DNA of 64,000 nucleotides from Choristoneura fumiferana (GCF_025370935.1 NC_133472.1:39629474-39693473), one strand, 5' to 3'. Numbered from the stretch's first letter, positions 11,060 through 22,704 are shown. The notes: generated from the sequence alone by a model not told the origin. Translations and numbers: made by a program.

Positions 11060-12226
11060 CTGCAATAGAAATGCGTTTGTTAAAAGTGTTGTTTTTTGTA
11101 AGTACAGAGTTTCTTTTTGCCGATTGTAATATATAGAGTTCCCTACCCAAAGGGTGGCAAACGGAATTTCACTGTCGCTTCAGGATCCGTCTGTCTGTCT
11201 GATAACCCCCGTGGTTGTTACCACGTTTGCAAAAGGACGCAACATATCAATCTAATCAAACCTGTGTGCAAAATGATGTAATGTCAACTGCACTAAAAGT
11301 TCGCTCTCTGGTCATGATAAATGTCACACAGACGTAGTTGTCGTGCACATGTGCTAACAAAGTAGTAAGGTAAATAGGTCGCTTGTACTTTCAGTGTATT
11401 AGTTATTTCCAATATCAAATTCCAAGTCAATTATGGCACCGATTTTTTAAATAGCCTACGTCATTCTAATTAGGTTTCATTTAGGTTTGTGACGGATTTT
11501 ATTCTCTGTCTTATTTCTCAATTCAGCCTCAAATAAACTTCCTAATGATAAACTAAACTAATTAATTACAAATCACATTTTGACAGAATCGGTAAAAACA
11601 ACTGCCGGATTCATAAGAGTGTTTATTTTTGTTTGCAATAGAACGCGTGCTCAACGAAATATATATTATATTTTTTAAACTTATAGATTCCGAACCCTGT
11701 GCGGCGAATCGAAAATCTTTTATGTTTTAAAAGAATCTTGAATTCGTAATATTCGTTAAATCCCCAATTAAGCCACACCTTTTAAATATTCGTATTAAAA
11801 TTAAACCATGAAAACGTCTTTCTAGCTTGCACCAGTACAAAATAAGACACAAATTGGTTTGCTTTCGTTTTCGCGTAATAGTGCCTTTTAGTTCAAACGT
11901 GGGTACATTTAATTCAATACGCGTATAGTTAGTGCGTGCAGCACAGTTTTAAAGCATTATGCTATACGGGAACAGCATATAAAGCCTTGTTTATGCGGGA
12001 ATATCGTGCAAGAGGTGTCTATTTAGCCTTTTAGGCTTTGCTTGCGTTAAACCACCAGGCTTAGCAATAGACTAGTGTCCTGGCCTGAAAATTCCAGTAA
12101 GCTTTAAAAAATATCAGACATATATTTTTCTTTTATCAATTAAACAAAAAAATATAAAGATATAGCGAGTTAAAGTTGCGTGTGACGTTACACGTCACAC
12201 TACATAATTGTACACTTTTACTAAAG

Positions 12227-12376
12227 AGCAGTGGCGTGGCGGCGTCAGATATTTCCGTGGTAAAGCCGAAGCAATGATCGCTTACATCTTTCATAAATTT
12301 TGTGTCTTGTTGTTCTATTTTGTAAATATTGGGCAGGCTGGTGGGAATGAGGTTCTATGGACGCTTCGCCACTGCT
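12227..12376. mobile_element. Short MITE (AGCAGTGGCG ends)
   Basis: AGCAGTGGCG and CGCCACTGCT bound 150 bp, with AAAG on both sides as a possible target duplication. Confidence 0.6.
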
Positions 12377-12639
12377 AAAGAGTGACATCAAGGGCCTCAA
12401 AATTTCAGGATTTAGCAAAAAATATCGCGAAAATCTCCAATTATTACATCGTAAATTTGATTAACGATTCATAAGAAAACCTAGCGGTTGAAATTTTGGG
12501 ATGAAAAATAGCCTGTGCGTCATTCGGGAGTTCCAGCTATTTACATTATATCAAATTTCGCCCTAAATTCCAGGATGCCCAATTAATTCTCGCTATTACA
12601 TTCGCGTTGCATATAAAACTAATAACGTTGTCATAGCGT

Positions 12640-12850
12640 TATCATCATCATCATTTCAGCCATAGGACCTCCAGTGTTGGACATAGGCCTCCCCCAAAGA
12701 CCTCCAGTTGCCTTGGTGGGATGTGGCTTGCATCCACCGTGAATCCGCTACTTTAACCAGGTCATCCGTCCATCTCGTTGGTGGACGCTACGTCCTACGC
12801 TGCGCTTGCCGATCCGCGGTCTCCACTCGAGAACCTTTCGGTCCCACCAT
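12640..12850 (-). mobile_element. LINE remnant (C-terminal RT-ORF signature)
   Basis: On the minus strand the region encodes fragments of the usual tail RWTDDLVKVA...W followed by an ATGATGATG end. It is degenerate and lies in the intron of gene 1 downstream of its large exon. Confidence 0.55.
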
Positions 12851-13004
12851 CTGTTCTTCGTGCTATATGGCATAGCAAAATACTAGTTTGGACTATTGTA
12901 TTTTCACGGAATTTTAAAGAGCGCTGACATTAATATGGCGTAATGACATAGTTAAAGGAACTAACAGCTACCATAAGAATGGGTTAAAGTTGAAGTAAGG
13001 CCAG

Positions 13005-13165
13005 CAAAGTAAGCGTGCTGTAACAGCAGCAGGCAAAGCGCCAGAACAGAACAGAAGCTACATAGTAGGTTGGGTTAGGGTAGAACTGCGACCACAACAG
13101 CGCGCGAGCCGAGCAAGCGAAGCGAGCGTGCCGCGGCAGCGGCCAGCGAAGCGCCAGAATCTTAC
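13005..13165. repeat. GC-rich low-complexity repeat (GCGAAGCG motifs)
   Basis: AGCGCGCGAGCCGAGCAAGC, GCGAAGCGAGCG and CAGCGGCCAGCGAAGCGCC recur in a short space, and an almost identical AGCAAAGCGCCAGAA motif occurs upstream. No ORF of note. Confidence 0.4.
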
Positions 13166-13234
13166 TGCTTCCAATAAAGGTTAGGTTAATATAGAACTAC
13201 AATTAATTTTATAGCAAGGAATGTTTAGTAAAAT

Positions 13235-13252
13235 TTTATTCTGCTTTTTATT
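13235..13252 (-). terminator. Poly(A) signals for the read-through form of gene 1
   Basis: Two AATAAA hexamers on the minus strand (13,247-13,252 and 13,235-13,240) lie about 67-85 nt after the TGA at 13,319. They could end a short isoform in which the donor at 13,416 is not used and 31 extra residues close the protein. Confidence 0.45.
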
Positions 13253-13415
13253 ATCCTTATGCAAAGTAATATTATGAGATATGTTTTTCTGCGTAGCAAC
13301 TAATCGAACATATAAATATCAAGGCTCAAGGTTGTTATGAGAAACGAAATGATGAGATTCGATTTTATGCAACATATTAGTCAACCCTTTATAGTATACG
13401 GTATTGATATCATAC

Positions 13416-16400
13416 CTGCTTCGAAGCTTCTTGATGACCGGTCGTTGGGCAGTGCTGTCATGGATCCTTACTTGCGTGGGGTCGATCTCTTCACATTCCT
13501 CGTCGTCGTACGGGATCTGGCCAGTCCGCCTTGCCAGTACATTGTCCATAAACGGCCTGTACACATGACCAGATGACCCTAGAATATCGTCAATATCAGT
13601 GTACCTAGACACAAACTTGTCCGCATTTTTCTGGTACGAGTTCCCAGACCCACGCCTTCTGAATTGTTGATGGTTCTCGTACGGCGATGTACGCCCCCGG
13701 TATTGCTCGTTTTCTTTTGGCGTTTCCAATCCTTCTGGACTCCGTCTATCTCCCAATGGTTCATCATCTGGTAGATGCAAAGGAAACGGTGGGACCTGAG
13801 CCGAAGGTATGTAAACCTGAACTTCGTCGGAGTCCGACGAGTCACTATCATCTTGAGGAGGTGGAGTAGGCAGTTTTTCTATTCCTTCTGGAATGTTTTT
13901 GTCACTGGCCAGCCACCATGGACGCTCTCCAGATTCTATGTGCCTTATTCGTCGCAGCGGAAAGCTGAGTTGATTGGAACTAGATTTACTCAAGCTGTTG
14001 TGATTTGAACTTGACTTGCTTACGCTATTCTGGGGTTCGGTTTTACTGTTTGCTGAGTTCTCGTTGCTTGTCGCCCACCAGTCCTTTTTGTCTCCTGATT
14101 CGATGTGACGCACTTTGAAGAAATTGAACTTCTCACTTTTTTCACTGTCACTGGACGATTTACGTGGAGGTGTTAACCGTTCTATACCTTCAGGGATGTT
14201 AGCGCAGCTGTCGAGCCACCAGGGTTTTTCATCCTCTATATATTTGTTTTTCTTTGGTATTTTGTATGATTCAGAGTTATCAGTACCGTTCATTTGCGGT
14301 TGCTTCTCGCTTTTGCTGTCGCCGTTAGAATCAAGCCACCAAGCCCTTTCACCTGACTCTATGTGTCTAATCTTTCTCGGCATGTTCTTTTCCGAAGGTG
14401 ATCTTTGGTGCTCATTCGTGTGATTAACACTACTTTTTTTATCTGATTCTGTATCCATCCACCAAGCTCGTTCGCCAGACTCTGTGTGCTTTATTGATTT
14501 GAGTTTTACTAAATTATTATCATTTGAAGCTACAATGTTGTCGGTATTACTTTTGCTTTTATTCGTTTTTTCACTTTCGGTGGTTATGTTAGACACATCT
14601 TTTCCAGTCGACTCAGTTGTAGATGTCTCTAGTCTACGGCTGCTTTCACTACTGTCTTGGTGTCGTTTGAACAAACTCGTGACTGGTGCTAGAGCTCTGA
14701 TTAAAAATGACTTGGCGTCTTCTGTAGCACCGTCTGCCCTTTGGGACGGAGGTGGAGATGGCTGTTTCCCTGATTGATCGGTGGGTATTGAAATTTCGTC
14801 TGCTGACGTTCTAGAAACTTCATTAGTCTTCGATTTTGAAGTCATATCTTCCTCACTAAGAGAAGATTGAGTTGACAACGTAATACTAGATTCTGGACTG
14901 TTACTTTCTCGTGATTTGGAATGTTTTAATTTTACATGACCATTTGGCAGATTAATACTTGAAGAAGTTTTTTGGATGCTCTTTGGTGGAGAAATTGATT
15001 TAGTTTCTTTTGCTTTATCACCAGTTTCTGCAGTCTGATCAGAATCGGATGAATTTCCAGATTTACTTTTACGTTTTACTACTTTCTTCTTTGCAGAAGA
15101 ATCAGTGGAAGAATCTGAGCTCGTCTTACGTACTTTGACTTTTTTCACTTTAGCACCCTCGTTTTTAGGCACCGGTGGTGGTAATTGACTGTTGGTAATG
15201 GTTATTTCTGGTGATACCAATTCGGTTGAGGCTACAGCCAAAGGACTTTTAGCTCTTTTTAACTTCAGATTTACATTGATTATTATTTCAGATGTGTCAT
15301 CGTCTTTGCTCTGTCCATACAATGTAATGTCTTGATTAGATTGGATGACATTAGTAGGTGAAACTAGTTTCTTTTCCAAAGATGGACTGACAGATTCTCT
15401 ATCTCTAGGATGCGATTCTGTGCTAAGACTTCTACTACTCCGGTCATTGAGGGAGTTATTTGAGTTTTCACGTACATTTGGGTAAGCTGTTGAATATCTG
15501 CCCGCATATCCTGTATAACTAGTAGCACTCGGAGTGTAAAGCGACCAATTTGATATCGTACTCGCGCGTGCCGTGCTGCCAAATCTACTAGTTCGAGTAG
15601 GATCATCTAATCGGTCTGATTGTATTTCTCTATCTACCATTTCTGGCCTTTTCTTTTTTCTTGTTCTAGATTTTTCTATAGTTTTGGCCATATCTGCTCG
15701 TCGTGTTCTCACATAAACTGATGACCCAGGCGGAGTTGGAGAAGTATGTCGTGTAATAACATTAACAGTTTCCATCTCACATTCTTCATCATCTTCTCTC
15801 TCTTCCATACCATTTTCAACAATTTCGTTCACATCATTGTTTTCATTCCTAGTTTCTTCATTTTTAGGCGCTTCTTCTTTTATAACAGTAAAAGGACTCA
15901 CTGATTTTTTTTCCGGTTCCACTTTAGGAACTTCAACATGATTCACAGGCGACACTGATGCTCTTTTAACTGTTGGTGGACTTCTCAAATAATTTGTTGA
16001 TAGTCGGTTATTTATTCCATATCTGTTGACCGTGACTTCGGGCTTAGTCTCAGCTCGTGATGAGGGTCGAGTGTAGGATGCTTCTGGTTTTATTTCGGTT
16101 CTTGAAGATGGCCGAGCATACGAAGTTTCAGTTTTTATCTCGGTTCTCGACGACGGCCTTGTGTAACTCGTTTCGGCTTTGGTCTCAGTTCTAGATGACG
16201 GTCGCGTGTAAGTAGTATCAGATTTAGTCTCAGTTCTGGATGAAGGACGTGTGTAGGTGGTTTCAGGTTTGGTTTCAGCCCTCGAAGAGGGTCGCGAGTA
16301 ACTAGAGGTCGCGCGCGGGTATAATTTGAAGCTCGACAGGCTATTGTAGCCTGAAGACTTGTCAGTCTTACTTGGAATGTCTTTGTCGCGATCTGCAGGG

Positions 16401-16822
16401 CTAGGATCTCTGCTTTTTAAATCTTTGTAGGACTTAGGTTTCCTCTCTGGACTTAAATGTCTTGATGGTCTAGTGATGCTGTATTTTGATGTTGATACGG
16501 GGCTTACGTCTCTGCTTCTGGTCGCTGTTACCGATGGCACATTGAGTTTGTAATCTTTTCTCTCATATTTAGAAGTAGTTGGCGTGGGAGTGGGAGGTTT
16601 TTCTTTATCTGTCTTGCTGTAGCTGGAGTAGCGGTTTGCGATGGTTGAAATAGGGGTTTCTTCTCTGGTGGTTCGCTCGGGGCTCAGTATGGGGATGCTT
16701 GAGGTCTTGTATGAGGGAGTGGTGTTGAGGTACTTGGCAGTGACGGAGGTCGGTCGGTCGGTGGCGGTCGCTGTTTTTGTTGCATCCCGATTGCGGCCGT
16801 AGGATGTTGTGTCATATGACGA
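13416..16822 (-). CDS. Large exon of an unrecognised Ser/Thr/Pro-rich repeat protein (gene 1)
   Basis: Open for 1,135 codons plus two bases. It begins after a good acceptor (TTTTTTATTCCAG) in phase 0 and ends at a donor, AG|GTATGA, at 13,416/13,415. Without splicing, the frame runs 31 more codons to a TGA at 13,319-13,321. The protein is polar and probably disordered, rich in SP/TP sites. Exon residues 174-263 are six tandem 15-residue repeats (core RPSSRTETK). Residues about 773-972 hold five repeats of the type HIESGERxWWL, two followed by a NIPEGIE motif. Between them are Lys-rich and acidic stretches and a Pro-rich patch. No catalytic domain, membrane segment or signal peptide is seen. 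The upstream neighbour on the same strand is paramyosin, but that does not show a muscle role. I do not recognise the family. The repeats and phases are seen; disorder is inferred. Confidence 0.8.
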
Positions 16823-17799
16823 CTGGAATAAAAAACAAATTGTGTTTATAATTTTCACTGGGTATCGATATAATATTTAAACATAGAGACTAAAGAGTTC
16901 TAGTGTCATTAATATTTCTGGTCGAATACACGTGTTGTTTGTTGACATTCCATTAAATATCTACCTACTTAAATTTCTGAACTGTAGGTACTTATGTTTA
17001 ACTGCATTTGAGGAACATTGCCAAGTTATATTCGTGATTGTAAACGAAGTACGAGTATGTAATAGATTATTCTTGTCGACAATAAATATGATGTCGGCAA
17101 AAAACAAAAATAACTTGGTTTGTTTCTTTGCACTGACATAATTATAAAGAGCTTTTCTGTTGTTGTTTCTAACGTGTTTCTAACCAATTTCTTTTAGATG
17201 ACTTTTTTTCTATCAATAAATCATTTTAGTTGATAAATAATTGTTCAAGATTTCTCGATTGATTTTGACATTTATTATACTACATTTGGTCGATATTAAA
17301 AGCGTAGCGCGACTCAAATTAAAGTCATGGCGAGTGAAAATTTTCAGTGAAACAGGTTCGCAAGACTTTCCGACAACTTGCTAAAATAGTCAACCACTTG
17401 TTTGCTGTCACTGAGTGAACATTGTTTGATTGGTTCGTAGAGTTAGTTCTTGTTTTGACCACCAGGTCAAATAAGCTGTTTGAAATAAGTATGTCGTATC
17501 GTAGGTATGTTACACTTTACGCGGCTTCATTTTTTATTTCAATTTGAAGCAAATCTTTTTTTTCTTAATTTTCCGATTTCGATGGTAGGAGTCGTGATTT
17601 GTAATAATTTCAATAGATGACACTACTAATCGATCGGGGTACATAAGCGTTCAAGTTGTAGGTACTGCATTCAGCATGGTAGATGTAGGCAGTTCCGGAT
17701 TAGTCCACAAGCAAATTAAGCAATTGCTTAGGGCATCACGTCTTGGTGGGCACCATGAACAGCACCAAAAAAAAATTAGCTAGCATATAAAAGGCTGGT

Positions 17800-17925
17800 A
17801 ACGACTACTTATGGATGGAGGGAAGGGGTTCTACAGGCGTGGATTTGCTAGCAACAGGAGGTCTATGGGGACGCTTTAGTCCAACAGTAGACGGCCTACG
17901 GCAGATATTATGATGATGATAGTGA
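17800..17925 (+). mobile_element. LINE tail remnant
   Basis: GTCCAACAGTAGACGGCCTA...GATGATGAT is the end typical of lepidopteran LINEs; no frame is intact. Confidence 0.4.
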
Positions 17926-18589
17926 CCTGGGGAAAGGTATTTGCCACGTATTTGCCTATCAGAGTCCATTACAGGCTAAAAAAAAATCCTAGCTTCATTT
18001 AAACTTCGCATTTGCGATTTTCCGACGCGTTTGCGAATTTATAATAGAATCTGGATTCAGATCGTTTGTTTTAGTGCCAACGCGGAATAGAGAGTCAAGG
18101 ACGGCCGCTTGTATTTGCAGTTCTAACATTATTGACAATCTGTATCAAATTATGATTGGATGCACGATTTGGAAGCGATTAGCAAACACATTTTTTTTGA
18201 ACCAGCCACAGGCGGATTAAGCCAGCGCGAGGCCTGTGGCAAATTTTACGGGGCTATCATTTGCTTCAAGTTAATAGGTATTAAATAAAATAGTCGATCA
18301 TTTTGATACCATCTCTTTCTTTGGCGGCGGTTTCATGTTGGTTTTGTGATGACACAGTATCGGACTTACATTGATTTGAAAAAAAAAACATGCCTTTATC
18401 TAAATTTACTTTTTTATAGATCAGAAAGTGTTGGTGCGCGGGGCTCCTAGAAGCTCGGAGCCAGTAGCATTTGCTACTCTTGCTACGTGGCTAATACACT
18501 ACTACTAACAACTGATACATTTGCCTACATTTTTTACGTGACGTCAATATGGCAAAGCATGTGCAAAATAACTGCGAGTGTTTAATCTG

Positions 18590-18735
18590 GAGGCTTGAGG
18601 TATCCCATCTTAGGCCTATAGGTTGGCAACGCATCTGCAGTCCCCCTGGTGTTGCAGGTGTCTATGGGCGGTGATCTCTTCCCATCAGGAGACCCACTTG
18701 CTCGTTTGCCATCCAATCGATAAAGTGACGAAGAG
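18590..18735 (+). mobile_element. SINE type C, 3' part
   Basis: GAGGTATCCCATCTTAGGCC, CTGGTGTTGCAGGTGTCTAT and TGCTCGTTTGCCATCCA match the longer copy at 51,975-52,272. Confidence 0.75.
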
Positions 18736-18832
18736 AATAGGCTAGATTCCAAAAAAAAACATACTTTTTTGTCTTTCATATGTGTTAATCGATGCAGTGA
18801 CGAAGAGAATAGGCTAGATTCCAAAAAAAAAA
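18716..18832 (+). repeat. Duplicated 40-bp motif after a SINE
   Basis: GTGACGAAGAGAATAGGCTA followed by GATTCC and an A-run occurs at 18,724 and again at 18,797, after TCGAT both times. Probably duplication of a SINE tail. Confidence 0.6.
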
Positions 18833-18933
18833 ATAAAGTTTTCAAAAAATTACGAACACGTATTTTCTCTTTTGTCAATCAAACAAAAAATAATGAAGTG
18901 TTAGCCGGTTAGTTCCGTGTTTCGTCACATCTA

Positions 18934-19058
18934 CGTACACCTAAGTGTAAAAATATGAACATATTCAAAGTTTCAAAAATAAGTACCTACCATAGACCCT
19001 TATTGCGACGCAATAAGGCCATCGTAACAATTTTTGAGTGGTTCGAATAGATAATTAT
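18934..19058 (+). mobile_element. ACAGTC hairpin MITE, copy 2 (right end lost)
   Basis: AGTGTAAAAATATGAACATA and AACAATTTTTGAGTGGTTCG match copy 1; the right inverted end is missing. Confidence 0.7.
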
Positions 19059-20045
19059 TTACTAAGGAGTGACATCAGGGGCCCCACTCCTGAACTTTGA
19101 CGCGCATATTTTTTTTTAATTATTGACAAAGGAAGATAAATACAATATTTTCTAATAATTTAACTAACCTACCCTACCCACCCAATAAAGAAGCATAAGT
19201 CCACCCTTTAATTACAATTTGCAATCAAAACTATTCACTAAAGTTTCAGTTTCAACAAGATTCACGGTTCAAATAAAAGCCATATTCTCCATTCAACATT
19301 ATCACAACATAAAGTCGTTCCTTTCACACTTATAAATAGCAAAAGGGAATGCGTGTACGCAGGCGGCACGACAAAATCAGAGAAAGACTTTAATGCCTTG
19401 GAATAAGGGCTCATTCTGCGTCCCCTGTGTCGCCTAGTGTTCAGATAACGAAACCCTCGTTTTATTAAGGCACTCATAGTATATTTAGGACTAAGAAAGA
19501 CTGATTAATATCTGAGAGGAATGCCGGATAGCCGGAGTAAAAGGGTGCATGTGATCATGAGTCCGAATACACTTACGCCGTTTCACCATGGCCGTGGTTA
19601 GGTAGAAGCGTCGGGTTGCATAGGATTTTAGTGGTGGATCATGTTGCATTAGGTGAGGAGTTGGATTTATTATTGGAGCTATTTTTGGATGCCATTTTAT
19701 ATATAGTAAAGGCCAATGTCCAGTCACTGTGGGCTTAGCTGAACAACTTATGGCTTTATTTTGCAATTCACTTTTGTTACGAGCAGGAAACATTAGGGTC
19801 TGCACTTTAGCCCCATTCAACAAGTTGGGCTAATGTTGCCCAGAGGCTGTATTGTCTATCGCACTGACGTTCGTGTTCGTATTCTCCATCTCTTTCTACC
19901 CTCGCCTTATACCGTGTGACAGAAAGAAGTGGAGAAATGATTGTGATTTTAAGTGTGTTATACAATAAGGCCTCAGCTTAGGAAATAGATCGCAGAAATG
20001 GAAATAAAGCTATAACTTTCTTCTAAGACAACGCGTGTTGCCTAT

Positions 20046-20290
20046 ATAGTGTGTTACCGGCAGGTGCCGGCAGCCAGGCTTTTTTTAAGGGAGATTAAAG
20101 TAACGTATCTCTGTAACTTAACCATGACATTAATTTAACTAATAAACTAAAATTGCTAACTGCCTAGCAAAATTATAATTGCCAGCAATGTACTGCTGTA
20201 CATTAGGTAAATTGACAAGTAATATTCAAAGTATCTGTCGGCTGCCATTTACACTTACTTGTCAATTAACTTTGCCGTACACACGTTACC
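20046..20290 (+). mobile_element. CAGTGTGTTA MITE, decayed copy
   Basis: TAGTGTGTTACCGGCAG and CAGCCAGGCTTTTTTTAAGG match the intact copy at 28.9 kb, as do AATTGCCAGCAATGTAC and GTATCTGTCGGCTGCCATTT inside. Confidence 0.65.
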
Positions 20291-20292
20291 AC

Positions 20293-20405
20293 CGCACACT
20301 GAATCTACCGAACAACGACTAAACTGATAGTGTCTTTTCCAACCTCGACATTGGCGGAATCATCGATAGTATCGATGGAGCTATACTTTCAAGAATTGAA
20401 TTGAA
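20293..20405 (+). repeat. Dispersed repeat with ATCATCGATAGTATCGA
   Basis: CGCACACTGAATCTACC, AATCATCGATAGTATCGATG and ACTTTCAAGAATTGAA match 45,258-45,372 at about 85% by eye. Confidence 0.6.
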
Positions 20406-20614
20406 TCACACGGTACCATATAAGGTTCCATATCACGGTATTTTACGGTAACGCACTGTATATATCCCTACATAAAAATTGTTCTCTGTGCATAACATAG
20501 TACTAAGTCACGATTCCCCTCACTGATGTGGTATTCTCTAAACAAATCTCGTCGACGGATTCTGCGTTAAGACTTGAGATCCTTATGAAACTACGACTGT
20601 CTGTCTGTACTTAC

Positions 20615-20694
20615 GTAATTCCGGAAAGACATGTTGCCTCGAAGTCAGCCCGGTTCCATTAGTGTCTGGCGATGGTGCTGGCGTCTTCTCAATC
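20615..20694 (-). CDS. 5' exon of gene 1 with the start codon (MSFRNY)
   Basis: An 80-nt exon with acceptor TTTCCTTTTCCAG and donor TTAC|GTAAGT. It contains an ATG at 20,630-20,632 in a strong insect context (GGCAACATGTCT). The exon then reads M-S-F-R-N-Y and stops at a codon boundary, matching the phase-0 acceptor of the 3.4-kb exon at 16,822, so the protein would begin MSFRNY-SSYDTTSYG. The first 62 nt would be 5' UTR, and the acceptor implies at least one more upstream non-coding exon. A second frame (IEKTPAPSP...) is also open across the exon but joins the next exon out of phase and hits a stop, so the ATG reading is preferred. The join is inferred from phase, not from transcripts. Confidence 0.68.
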
Positions 20695-21844
20695 CTGGAA
20701 AAGGAAATGATGAAATGGAATAATCTTCAACTCTTAAGTGTCATGTCCCCATCACTACCCATTGCGTTTCATAGCATGACCTGTGGCATGACTATCAAAG
20801 CAGACGCCAAACGAAAAAGAAAAAAAGAAAAATTACGCGCCCTATTTAGCTGTATGGGACCCTTCTTAAAATTTAAAAATATTTTTTAACAATTAGTCCA
20901 CGTTCACTGTAGGATAAAGGCCTCTCCCATAGACCTCCACTTATATGAAACAGTAATGCTATGCTGAGCTGGGGCCGCTTCGCGACCTCGCATATGCATA
21001 ATACTTCTTTTTATTTTAATATTATTGTTGTTTTTTATTTTTTATTTTACTTTTTATTTTTTAATATATTTCAATTATGCTTTTATTGTAATGTGCGAGG
21101 TCCGAATAATTCTTTCTTTCTTTCTCGTGTTGTTTCTTTGTCGTGTTTTCGTGTTGTATTGTTTTTGTCTAGTTGGTTCAGTTGGGGGCCTGCATTCAAC
21201 CATGAACCTGCGGCTTTTACCCGGGTCCTTAGCGGCTCCCATAGGTACTTATTGAAAGTCCGAATGTAATGTTTGTCAGAATGATCGTTTGTCATAACTC
21301 TTTATTCTCTGAATCCCATAATTGATCAGAATTGTTATAAAACAAACCTAACCTAACCTATAGTTTTCTTTAGAATTCCATTTAAAGATTCCAAAAAAAA
21401 TTTATCACAAACGATGATTATGATGATGAACGACGAAAATTACGGTGTGAATAGCGAAGAGTATTCCATTAGATATGACATTTAAAAAACTCTAAAAACA
21501 GCACTATTGTATATATTTTATGGCAAACGTTGATACGGCAAGTGAAATTATGACAAACGCAGTTATGGGAAGCGAAGTGATTCGCTATTATTGTTAGTTG
21601 CATGTATGAGTAATAAATATTAGTATTTAATTACGTATGGATGCATTTGGTAGATATTTGTATTGACTGTAGGCGGTTGGCACTACTGCGACTATGTGTC
21701 ATGCTAGAAAGGACGACGAAACGTAGAGGCGCGAAGAACATCTCGCTGGCTAATATGTACCCAGTTTTTGTCTAAATATATCATTAAAGTCTTGCATACA
21801 TAATTTAGAATGATGGGTATTTTTTACAAGCTTTTATTTAGTTT

Positions 21845-22090
21845 CACCGGTCCCGTTGTCTGTCTGTAATATAAATCTTGCAAGTTAAATTTGACCAACT
21901 TCCAGTAGTCAGATTGACTTGAAATTTGGAATACTTATGTAAATTGCGTGACAATACAATAATCTTGTAGCGACATCCTGTTTGTCTAGCCATGATCGTC
22001 TCCGCAGGACGAAACACTTCAACGGTTAATAGCATCGACTTGAAATTTGGTATGCAAATGTAGTTTGAGTGATAACGCAAGTGCAGTCAA
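21845..22090 (-). repeat. Dispersed repeat (AAATTTGGTATGCAA family)
   Basis: GACTTGAAATTTGGAATACT and TCTCCGCAGGACGAAACA match the inverse of 37,440-37,710. Common lepidopteran type with a GTCTGTCTG end. Confidence 0.45.
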
Positions 22091-22214
22091 CAAAAAGTAC
22101 AGTCAGCAAAAAACGTATTAAAAATGAAATTTTTATGGTTAGGTTACAGTGTTTTTCTTCATTTTCGTTAACTTCGACAGACGGCTCAGATCAACGCATA
22201 TTTTGTAGACATAC

Positions 22215-22236
22215 CTCCTGTATCTCCCGGTCTTCA
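22215..22236 (-). other. Candidate 22-nt microexon in the 5' part of gene 1
   Basis: A long polypyrimidine tract (TTCTTTTTTTTATGTTTTCAAG) precedes 22 nt, followed by a consensus donor (GAG|GTATGT). In one frame it adds S-EDREIQE and would connect the candidate first exon at 38.3 kb to the 3.4-kb exon in phase. It could also be a 5' UTR exon or chance. The acceptor is AAG rather than CAG. Confidence 0.27.
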
Positions 22237-22540
22237 CTTGAAAACATAAAAAAAAGAATTTGAACTTTACTTGATTGATGTTCGGTTCAAATTGTGAAAA
22301 CATAAATTTTACGTCGGGTCCCAGGAGGATGATTTATGTTCACAGTCAATGTTAAAAATGAAATTCGAAAATTCTTAAACTTGACGAGTAACCAGTGATG
22401 CGAACGCATGCACACGTAAGAGATAGATATTATGTACCTATTATATGTACATATAAAAACCTGCACTAATAAAACTTGATTTACCTACGGACCTTTAAAA
22501 CGCGTCATAAATTAAAAACTATACAATTATCTTAACTATC

Positions 22541-22672
22541 TCATCATAATTATCATCCCAGCCTAAATACCTCCCACTGCTGGGCATAGGTCGTACTTCC
22601 CACGCGGGCCCAGTGCTAATTGGGAACTTCACACACACCATTGAGTTGCTTCGCAGGTTTGTGCTGGTTTAT
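22541..22672 (-). mobile_element. SINE type B, 3' part, inverted
   Basis: CCTCCCACTGCTGGGCATAG and CACGCGGGCCCAGTGC match the inverse of the type B body. Confidence 0.7.
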
Positions 22673-22704
22673 ACTACCTATTCCGGAATAATTTAAAGAC
22701 ACCT

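Larger units (their letters stand above)
16823..20614 (-). other. Intron of gene 1 between start exon and large exon
   Basis: Bounded by GTAAGTACAG at 20,614 and TTCCAG at 16,823. Contains a LINE tail, a type C SINE, an ACAGTC MITE and a decayed CAGTGTGTTA MITE; otherwise nothing seen. Confidence 0.6.

Noticed and set aside
19491..19823. 110-codon minus-strand ORF with a GTAAGTG donor inside
   Set aside because: No acceptor in the right place, no phase match to the neighbouring exons; sequence looks like a dispersed repeat.
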